Assembly: GCF_041146395.1 (NCBI RefSeq)
Contig: NC_090989.1
Coordinates: forward strand, 51,362,501-51,426,500
DNA from: Eulemur rufifrons
Taxonomy: Eukaryota > Chordata > Mammalia > Primates > Lemuridae
Direction of reading: 5' to 3'
DNA: 64,000 nt
Under the pieces are notes generated by a model. That model saw nothing but the letters and a program-made list of their open reading frames with translations, searched no databases and was not told the origin of the DNA. Each line of letters starts with the position of its first letter. The stretch's first letter is position 1. Position numbers and translations under genes: made by a program. Shown piece after piece: positions 56,733 through 64,000 of the stretch.

Positions 56733-57302
56733 TATATTAGTCAGGGCTCTCCAGAAAAACAACCAATAGGAGATATACAGGTACGCAGGAGAAGATTTAT
56801 GATGGGAATTGACTCAGGTAATTTTGGAGGCTGAGATCCACAATTGCTACCCGCGAGCTGGAGAACCAGGAATGCCAGTGATATAATTCAGTCCAAGTCC
56901 AGAGGCCTGAGAACCAGAGGAGCCAATGATGTATCTCCCAGTCCAAAGCCAAAGGTCTGAGAAGCAGAGGAGGGAGGACAGGAGCTGGTCACTGGTGTAA
57001 GTCCTGGATTCTGAAGGACTAAGAAACCAGCAGCTCCAAAGTCTGAGGGCAGGAAAAGACATACGGTCCAGCTCACGCAGAGATCAGTTCACCTTCCCTC
57101 CAGTGTTTTGTTCTAGTCAGGTCTGAACAAAGTAGATGATATCCACCCGCGGTGGTGAAAGCAGATCTTCTTTACTCAGTCCACTGGTTCGAATGCTGAT
57201 CTCTGCGGGAAACAACCTCAGAGATATGCCAGAAATAATTAATTAACAGCTATCTGGGCATTCTTTAGCCCAGTCAAGTTGACATAAAATTAACCATCAT
57301 GT
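56733..57302 (-). mobile_element. ancient retroelement (LTR or L1 3' UTR type), minus strand
   Basis: The + text ttatattagtcagggctctc, cagaaaaacaaccaatagga opens it and cagtcaagttgacataaaat, taaccatcatgtg closes it. This is the reverse complement of the familiar tgtgatggttaattttatgt, gtcaacttgact ... ctctggagaaccctgactaa family. The middle holds two imperfect tandem units (ccagtccaagtccagaggcc-type and cccagtccaaagccaaaggt-type), as in that family. The open minus frames of 62-71 codons are within the repeat. Confidence 0.7.
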
Positions 57303-57504
57303 GAATGAAATATAAAATATAATTACTTTCCACATAATTACTTTTATACAATGTATCTATTCTCCTTGATCTTCTCTCCTTACTCCCAAGACTGAGTGAA
57401 AATATAATTACTTTCTTACTCTGTTCATAAAAACTACCCCTGCAAGTTAGCTACATTTGATCAGCAGAATTACCAGACCTCTGAAGGTTGTATCCCTAAA
57501 AAAA
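57303..57504. other. unique sequence, nothing recognised
   Basis: Short spacer between the ancient retroelement and the Alu monomer. The phrase gaaaatataattactttcta-like text occurs twice (about 57313 and 57399), hinting at a small local duplication. Confidence 0.35.
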
Positions 57505-57626
57505 ATTATTCATGAAGTGGTCTGATCATAGCTCACTAAAACCTTAAATTCCTGGCCTCAAGCAATCCTCCCACTTTGGCCTCCCAAAGTTCTGGGATTA
57601 CAAATGTGAGCCACCATGTCTGGCCA
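57505..57626 (-). mobile_element. Alu-monomer relic (FLAM-like), minus strand
   Basis: The text gatcatagctcactaaaacc, ttaaattcctggcctcaagc, aatcctcccactttggcctc, ccaaagttctgggattacaa and atgtgagccaccatgtctgg is a single Alu left arm in reverse complement. The right arm is absent, which suits a fossil Alu monomer. Confidence 0.85.
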
Positions 57627-58599
57627 CATTTCTGTTTTATACTGGGCTTTCTTCTAGCTGACATGACTTGGTATATCAGACATTAACATGGAGGATGTCT
57701 ATTAATGAGTGTCCTTGTAATCAATACTTATTGGAGAAATACAGTAGGATTCAGCAGAGGGAAAAGTCAAACTGTATTGCAGTCTCAGTGGAGGATTTGG
57801 CTGATCTTGAGGGGAGTAATGAGGTTGGGAGAACCCACTAGAGCTGTTGTAAATTGGGCAATAGGACCAAGTCTTTATACTCACGTATCCATCAGTCATT
57901 GGTTGGAGGTTGACTCAGAAAGTAGGCATGACCTTGGGTGAGGCAGATGTCTTCAACTGAGGTTGTCCCTGAAGGGGATGACAGCTGAAGGCTGTCTGTT
58001 ACAGCGTCCTGGCAGCTAGTAGCCTTTATTTCTGGAGAGGCTTCTAGATGATACATAGGAGTATCCACCACATAATGTGTCCACCGCTACTGAGAGGCAA
58101 AATAAGATCTGAGAATTGACCATGAAAATAGGTCTGATGGAAGTCACTGGTGTATTCTTTTTCTTAATGATGGATGCTAAACCATATTTGCAGAAGTTTC
58201 ACACCATAGAAATGTGTATCTGTTCTTTCACAATAGTGAATAAATTGATTTCTAGATTTCTTCATTGGATCAACTGGATCAAAAACTATTTTCTCACAGA
58301 AGCCTGGGGAATATCACCTGCGGATTCCTTTGTTCTGGTTTATTTCTCAATTTCAGAGTCAGAAGTAGATTTTGTTCACCCTAAAAGATTTAAATTGTTC
58401 AGGGAAAATGTGGAAACTTGAATAAAAATAGGGAAGTTGTCATGAGAGAGTGAAGCATATATTGGGGAGGTATCTGCAGTGCTCCACGATGGATACTGCC
58501 TGGCTTAGTCTCTGTGGACACGTGGAATAAGTGATTTCACTAATTTATGCAACAATCTCTATTTGTTTGCTAGGGATTCAGGCACCAAGGATTCAGTGG
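57627..58599. other. unresolved retroelement-like and unique sequence
   Basis: The 57.69-58.10 kb part (gtctcagtggaggatttggc, tgatcttgaggggagtaatg, caataggaccaagtctttat, ggcagatgtcttcaactgag) looks like an old L1 3' UTR or LTR in antisense that I cannot name. A 101-codon + frame (58116-58421) has no domain. Confidence 0.35.
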
Positions 58600-58800
58600 T
58601 ATATTAGCTATACACTGTGTTTATTCTCCTTAATCTTATATTTTCAAGAGGGAAGAAGAAAAAACAAGCATATAAATAGTTTTATATAATACATTGTGTT
58701 AAATTCAGTGAAGGAAGCAAAGAAGGCAATGTGATTGACATTAAGGGAGGATACTTAAAAAATGTCACCAGAGAAGACTTCACTAGAGGGTGATATTCTT
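58600..58800 (-). repeat. LINE L2 3' fragment, minus strand
   Basis: The text gcatataaatagttttatat, aattcagtgaaggaagcaaa and gtcaccagagaagacttcac is a diverged reverse complement of the L2 3' UTR. Confidence 0.45.
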
Positions 58801-58849
58801 GGCAATTCTGTATTATTTTTCTGCATTTCTTGTTGCAGAAAAGAAAGAG

Positions 58850-58920
58850 TAAAGGAGAACAAAGAAAGAAGGAAGGAGGAAGGAAGGGAGAGAGGAAAAA
58901 GAGGGAAGAAAGAAAGACTT
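58850..58920 (+). repeat. (GGAA)n-like purine-rich tract
   Basis: An imperfect gaaagaaggaaggaggaagg and agggagagaggaaaaagagg tract is directly readable. Confidence 0.9.
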
Positions 58921-59734
58921 ACTAAAGATTGTACACCATAGATTATTCTTTTATGATGCTGTTGTCATTTTGAAGGAAATTAGAATATACTCTAATCTAT
59001 TGACATGAAAATCTAAAAATCTTATATCTGTCTCGGGGCAGGTCAGAGAAATTGCTGTATATTAAATTACTATATTTACATGGCTATCAGTGCTCTTGAA
59101 ACTTAGCCTGAGTAGTACTCAAAGCCACGCAGCCAGGAAGGAAGATGGTGGGCAGGGAAGGGTGGATTATGCAGCTGTTTCAAGGGTATGCACTTCTACA
59201 AATATATTATGCAGAACACAGCATGAAATAGGTGCTTAGCACATGCCTATTGAGTAAATGTATGCATATTAATACATAATTTTCTATATAAATAGCAGCA
59301 CCAATAAATATTGACTACCTACTCAGTGTAATGCTTTCTTTCACATATTTGTAATTGAAGGGAAATTGTATGATTAAAAGTGATAACCGATTCTTAGAGA
59401 ATAAATATGTAAGTACTGGGATTACATAAGAATACACAAGGAGCAGTGTATGAAATTATTAAATGAATAAGCATCGCCATAAAATTGCTTCTTTGGTGCT
59501 ACAAAAAAACAAACTTATTGGTTTGGGGAAATGGAAACGATATTATCTATTTTAATGGGTATCATTATGCATTATGAAACCCATTCCAATTTAGTTACAT
59601 CTGCAAATCTATTGCAATAAACTTTATGTACCCCACTATCTTAGATGAAAATTGTGTTTCAGGGAGTACACTTTGGGTAGAGAATTAAAAAAAGTGTAGT
59701 CTAGAAATCATTGAACTAATGGGGGACTACATGA
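58921..59734. other. AT-rich unique sequence, nothing recognised
   Basis: No confident feature. Taggtgcttagcacatgcct near 59231 may be the tail of a plus-strand MIR or L2. Confidence 0.4.
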
Positions 59735-60353
59735 GAGCTAGTTTCCAAATATGGTTCCCAAATGAATCAAGGCTTTTGGTACTTGCATTCTTGCATGTTC
59801 TCCTTCCACTGTGAATCTAGGCTGGCCCTGTATAGTCAACAAAAGTGATGTTGAGCGACTTTTGAGATTAGGTCATATAAAGCCTTGAGACTTCCACTTG
59901 AGTTTCTTAAAATGCTCCTTCTGGAAGAAGTCAATGCCATGAAAGAATTCCAGCCACTGAGACTCCCAAACACTTCAGAGAGGCCACTTAAAGAAAAAGA
60001 GATACCTTACCAGACTCAGCTATTCTAGATGTTCCAATCCAGGTATCAGATGTGAAGAAAGAAGCTCTCTTAGCTTTTCCAACTCTAATAGACCTTATGG
60101 AGGAGAACTGAAAAATCCAGCTGACAGCTAGAACTAAAGCTCTAAACATATGACCCCAGTGAAGCCATGCCAGGAATCTTGAGCCATTTTAACCTCTCAG
60201 GTGAGGCCTAAACTTCCTAAGCTGGGGTGAACCAACCCACCATACCTTGACAAAATACCTGGCTCACAGTATGATCACACATACTAAATGGTTGTTTTTT
60301 TAATCTGCTAATGGTTTGGGATGGTTTGTTACTCAGGAATATATACCATAACT
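59735..60353 (+). mobile_element. MLT1-type MaLR LTR, plus strand
   Basis: MLT1 blocks in order: aatatggttcccaaatgaat, ctccttccactgtgaatcta, ggctggccctgtatagtcaa, cttgagacttccacttgagt, gtcaatgccatgaaagaatt, agcagctaatggtttgggat-like text and ggtttgttactcaggaatat with a decayed ...aactgaa end. Ancient, no internal region. Confidence 0.7.
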
Positions 60354-60576
60354 GAAATTTGCTACTAGAAGTAAGTTTTTTTGTTTTAACAAAAGTGCAA
60401 AACATGTGCCTTTGGATTTGGGACCATGTGTTGGGTAGAGGTGTGAAGGACCTCAAGTAGACTGTTTGTAAGGGTGAAGAACAATGCAAAAAGTGTTATT
60501 GGAGTTCGGAGAAAGGATAAACTGTGTAATGCAGTGACAGAAAATTTAGCAAAACCACTGACTGAAGTAATGGAGA

Positions 60577-61109
60577 TGTGGTAATTTTAGAATATTCCCC
60601 AAATTCTTTTATGCTTCCCATTTTAAGAAGTGAAGCCTAATTTCCTCCCTTGAGTGAGGGCTGAACTTAGTGATTTGCTTCTAATGAACAGAATAGGATG
60701 GATGTACATGACTTCAAAGAGTAAACGATAAAAGGAACTTCAGTTAATTTCATGTTCTTTCTTTTGGAACACTCTAGGGGGAAACACTGAAGATGCTAGA
60801 AGGACTTTCAGGCTACCCTGTGAAACTAAGACCTTCTGCCAGCAGCCAGTGCAGAATTGAAGCATTCTGCCAATAGCCAAGTGAGTGATCCATCATCAAT
60901 GCTGATCCTCCAGCTTCAGTTGTGCTTTCAAATGTCTGCAGCCACCACTGACATCTTGACTGCAACTTCATGAAAGACTCTGAGCCAGAACCATCTATCT
61001 AAGGCACTTCCAGATTCCTGATCCTCTGAAACTATGTGAGAAAATACATTTTTTTTTGCCTTAATATGCTAAGTTTGGGGGCAATTGTTTACACAGCAAT
61101 AATAATATA
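60577..61109 (+). mobile_element. MaLR (MLT1/MST-type) LTR, near full length, plus strand
   Basis: Starts TGTGGTAATTTTAG at 60577. It runs through ttttaagaagtgaagcctaa, cttgagtgagggctgaactt, agtgatttgcttctaatgaa, cagaataggatggatgtaca, agaccttctgccagcagcca, tgactgcaacttcatgaaag, actctgagccagaaccatct and aatatgctaagtttgggggc, ending acacagcaataataata near 61109. The whole LTR order is collinear. It is one of the clearest LTRs of the window. Confidence 0.85.
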
Positions 61110-61489
61110 GAGAAGAATAAAAAGTAAAAATTTGCCTATTAACCAGAGCATCTGGTTTAGTAGATGTTAAGGCAGAATGTTGAAAGTACCAACTGGTTCC
61201 TGTTAGTTGTATATAATGGAGGTTGGCTATAGACAGATGAGGTAAAGAAGGAACTGGTGACTTTTCAATCTGAATTTTAAGGATACATAGAAAAGCCAAG
61301 ACTGGCTTCAGATGGAAAAATATTCTCAGTTTAAAGAATGGCCGTAAAACAAGGATCAAATTCAGCAGGCTTCCAGTAAAATGTGACCTCAGTGCCATAA
61401 TGGGATGAAATTTTAAGGGAGAGGATCAATGTAACTTTCATGTGGGTGGGCTGTGGGTTGTTCTGGTTGAAGGGCTGACCATAGAAGAT

Positions 61490-61862
61490 TGCATTGTTCC
61501 AAAGATGGCAGCAATAGCATCTCCAAACCCACAAATTTCTTCTTGCAATGTAACTTTCCTAATTCCTATTCCAGAGGTGATGTTTTTTTTTTCCTCTGGG
61601 TTGACTCTATGACTACCATGGCAAAACAAATACAGTGGAGATGCTGAGTTAGCCCTTGGCTAGCTAGGCAACTTTGTTTTCCTGTCTCTTAGAATCTAGA
61701 CACCACATAAGAAATGTGACTATCCTGAGACCACCACACTGTAAGAAATACAAACCATGTAGAGAACGGCACATCATGTGTAGAGAGGCAGAGAGGCCAA
61801 AGACCACTGAGACACCAATCATGTGAATGAAGAACCTATCTGGGAATTGGATGCTCCAGCCC
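61490..61862 (+). mobile_element. MLT1-type LTR, plus strand, first part (interrupted)
   Basis: The text tccaaagatggcagcaatag, catctccaaacccacaaatt, cttcttgcaatgtaactttc, gaatctagacaccacataag, aaatgtgactatcctgagac, caccacactgtaagaaatac and gaagaacctatctgggaatt matches MLT1 in order. It breaks at about 61862 and resumes at 62234, with another LTR between. Confidence 0.75.
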
Positions 61863-62233
61863 TGTTTTAGTCTGTTTTATGCTACCATAACAGAATATCA
61901 CAGATTGGGGAGTATATAAATGACAGAAATTTATTTGTCTCATGGCTTTGAGGCTGGGAAGTTCAATACTGAGAGGTCACATCTGGTGCAGGCTTTCTGA
62001 TTGCATCATAACATGGCAGAAGGCATCACATTGGCAAGAGAATATGTGAGAGAAGGGAAGGGGGCCAAACTCTCTTTTATAACAAACCCACTCCTTCAGT
62101 AACATTAATCCATTCATGAGGGCAGATCCCTCACAACCTGAACACCTCCCATTAGGCCCCACATCTCAACACTTTCGCTCTGGGGATTAAATTTCCAATG
62201 CATGAACTTTGGGGGACACATTAAACCATAGAA
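61863..62233 (-). mobile_element. MaLR LTR, minus strand, nested inside an MLT1 LTR
   Basis: The + text tgttttagtctgttttatgc, taccataacagaatatcaca, tgacagaaatttatttgtct, catggctttgaggctgggaa, gttcaatactgagaggtcac, ataacatggcagaaggcatc, acaaacccactccttcagta, taatccattcatgagggcag and gcatgaactttgggggacac, ending accatagaa, is the full reverse complement of a MaLR LTR (tgctatggtttgaatgtgtc ... gactaagaca). About 370 bases, intact ends, so it is younger than its host LTR. Confidence 0.85.
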
Positions 62234-62366
62234 GGTCCCAATCAATCCAGCTGATATGTACCACTTACCTGAGCCTATTACTATTTTCTGACCCCTAAAA
62301 TAAGTAAAATAAAATGGTTTCTTTAAAATACTAAGTTTGGAGGAATATGTTACATACCAATATATT
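62234..62366 (+). mobile_element. MLT1-type LTR, plus strand, second part
   Basis: The text tccagctgatatgtaccact, cccctaaaataagtaaaata, aaatggtttctttaaaatac and taagtttggaggaatatgtt, acataccaatata is the 3' end of the LTR interrupted at 61862. Confidence 0.75.
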
Positions 62367-62494
62367 TTAATTCTAATTCCACATGCTGACTTGAATGCTA
62401 TTCTGTCAGAAGCACAGAGCAAAACTAATGACTTGGTTATAACAAATAAAATACAGTAGAAGGGATGGGATATCATTTGAAGGGTAAGTTATAA

Positions 62495-62922
62495 AATGAC
62501 TATAGCTTCCATCTTGGTGTATTCTCTCACTGTCACTCCCTCTCTTTAAGGGAAGCCAGCTGTCATATTGTAAGGCTGCCCTGGAAAGAGGGAGGCCAAC
62601 TTCCATGTCCTGGACAACCCTCAGGAAGCCTGTGGAGTAGCCTGCATTGCAAGGAAATGGAACATGAAGGCCACCATATTAAGCTTCAATAGTCATGTGA
62701 GTGAACTTGGAAATGGATCCTCTCCCGGTTGAGTCTTGATACAACTGGACTTCAATGGCAGCTTAAATGCAATCTCTTGAGAGACCTTGAGCCAAAAGCA
62801 CAGAGATACATGGCTTCCAGATTACTAAACCACAGAATCTATGAAATAATAAACATTTGTTGTTTTAATCCACTAATTTCACAGTAATTTTTTTATGCAC
62901 CAGTAGAAAACTAAAGCAATCC
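62495..62922 (+). mobile_element. MaLR LTR, plus strand
   Basis: The text tatagcttccatcttggtgt, taagggaagccagctgtcat, attgtaaggctgccctggaa, agtcatgtgagtgaacttgg, aaatggatcctctcccggtt, cttgagagaccttgagccaa, gaatctatgaaataataaac and atttgttgttttaatccact follows a MaLR LTR of the same general type as the copy at 60577. The 5' end is unclear. Confidence 0.75.
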
Positions 62923-64000
62923 TCTTCTGTCTTAGATTTTTTTTGTTAAGAAGCCTGTTCTCTAATTATTTCTCCTTTTATTTTAATATATCTTTTTCTC
63001 TGCCTGCTTTTAAGATTTTTCTATTATCTGCAGCTTTACTATGATGTGCCAGGTGCAATTTTCTTTGTTTTTAAAATGCATGAGGTTCATAGTTATTCTT
63101 GAATTAGTGTTTTCATAACTTCCTAATGATTTGGAAAATTGCAGCCCTATTTTTGCACATATTGCTTCTATGTCTTTCTTTCTTCTCTTTCTAGGACTCC
63201 AATTACACTTACGGTAAACCTTCTCAGTATATCCCTTAGATTTCTCATGCTGTCCTGTGCTTTCCTCATTATTTTATTTCTCTTTTCTTCTTCTTTTTTT
63301 TTTTTACACAGGTTCTTACTCACCTTCTATTTTACTAAAGTTCTCCTTGGATATTTGTAATCTGTAGTAAAACCTATCCACTGAATTCTTAATTTTGTTT
63401 ACTATGTTTTTCCAGTGTCTAGTTTCCATATTTTTAAAATACCAAGCTTTCAATTATATCTACTTTTTTGAAAATGTTCAGAATAGTTATAGAAAAGTCA
63501 TTGTGTAACTCTGTTATCTGAAAAATATTCAGAATACTTTTTAAAGTTATTGTATAACTTACTTAGCTGAATCCTTCATGTATCTTATTCATATTTTCCT
63601 TTTCTAAAATAATAATTTTAATTCAGGCAAACCTGATTATTTTAGGTTTAGTAACATAAATTGTATATAATTAAGCCTAGTATTGTATCTTTTCTTCCTC
63701 CAAAGGGATATATATGTAGGAGAACTAATATCCTTTCATCAATTTAGTCAAATTATAGTAGGCAAGATAATTTTAAGTTGGACTTCATCTCCCTGAGAGA
63801 TACAAATCATTTCCAGCTCACATTTACCACTAGAGTATAGCCCTCATTGTGGGGTGTTTACCAGCACTGCTTTCTTGGCAGGCCCTGGACCCCGATTTTG
63901 TCACTCCCAGCCTCACAAGATAATCAAAGCCCTACTTAGCTTCTCAATCTCTCACCTGCCTTTTGGCATTTTTCAAATACCAGGCTCCTCTTTCTGGGAT
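62923..64000. other. AT-rich sequence, possible antisense L1 debris
   Basis: The text ttctctgcctgcttttaaga, tttttctattatctgcagct, ttactatgatgtgccaggtg near 63000-63060 and tttctcatgctgtcctgtgc near 63240 have old antisense-L1 character, but no decisive block was found. A T run is at 63290-63305. A more complex stretch at 63836-63960 (caggccctggaccccgattt) shows no recognised feature. Confidence 0.3.

Noticed and set aside
1..64000. tRNA, snRNA, Y-RNA or microRNA genes
   Set aside because: I scanned for tRNA B-box words, U6 and Y-RNA starts and strong miRNA-like hairpins and saw none outside SINEs. A covariance-model search would be needed to exclude diverged copies.

Overview
This window looks like non-coding nuclear DNA from a primate, most likely a strepsirrhine (lemur or galago group). 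The strongest clue is two young-looking Alu elements (about 17.05-17.40 kb on + and 18.84-19.18 kb on -). Both carry a central A-rich segment with a gaaagaaattatatgga-type insert, and a right arm reading gagctaggctgacgccacgg, which I recognise from strepsirrhine rather than human Alus. An L1 3' end near 44.95 kb with a tgtaccc...taatatgctgaaataaa tail fits the same group. Lemur versus galago cannot be settled by eye.

No protein-coding gene, recognisable exon, tRNA, rRNA or CRISPR array was found. All open frames are short (151 codons at most). They have no recognisable domains, and many lie inside repeats or microsatellites. The base composition is AT-rich, with no CpG island or promoter-like block. 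The window is best read as intergenic desert or part of a very long intron.

Layout. 0-5 kb: MaLR/MLT1 LTR pieces, an L2 split by an old Alu, an MLT1 LTR split by an ERV1-like fragment with a primer-binding-site-like motif, and a solo ERV-type LTR (4.41-4.89 kb). 5-17 kb: mostly unique AT-rich sequence with MIR and L2 relics and two low-repeat blocks (9.86-10.64 and 15.40-16.13 kb) that may be conserved non-coding elements. 17-22 kb: two inverted Alus, a Tigger-like DNA transposon with TA duplication, and L2. 22-43 kb: MIR, L2, MLT1, an old L1, a MIR split by an ERVL-like LTR, a hAT-Charlie-like element and much unique sequence. 43.7-45 kb: a 5'-inverted (twin-primed) L1. 47.1-48.3 kb: a dead mariner whose transposase DD34D spacing is still readable. 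49.7-51 kb: an L1M 3' end, a (GGAGAA)n microsatellite and a palindromic MITE. 53-58 kb: MIR, L2, an Alu-monomer relic and unresolved retroelements. 59.7-62.9 kb: a dense run of MaLR LTRs, one nested inside another.

I found no convincing new biological system. The items most worth checking are the unique blocks, the mariner relic, the twin-primed L1, the ERV1-like fragment and the nested insertions. Repeat family names come from remembered consensus features, not from a database search, and element ends are approximate unless a target-site duplication is stated.
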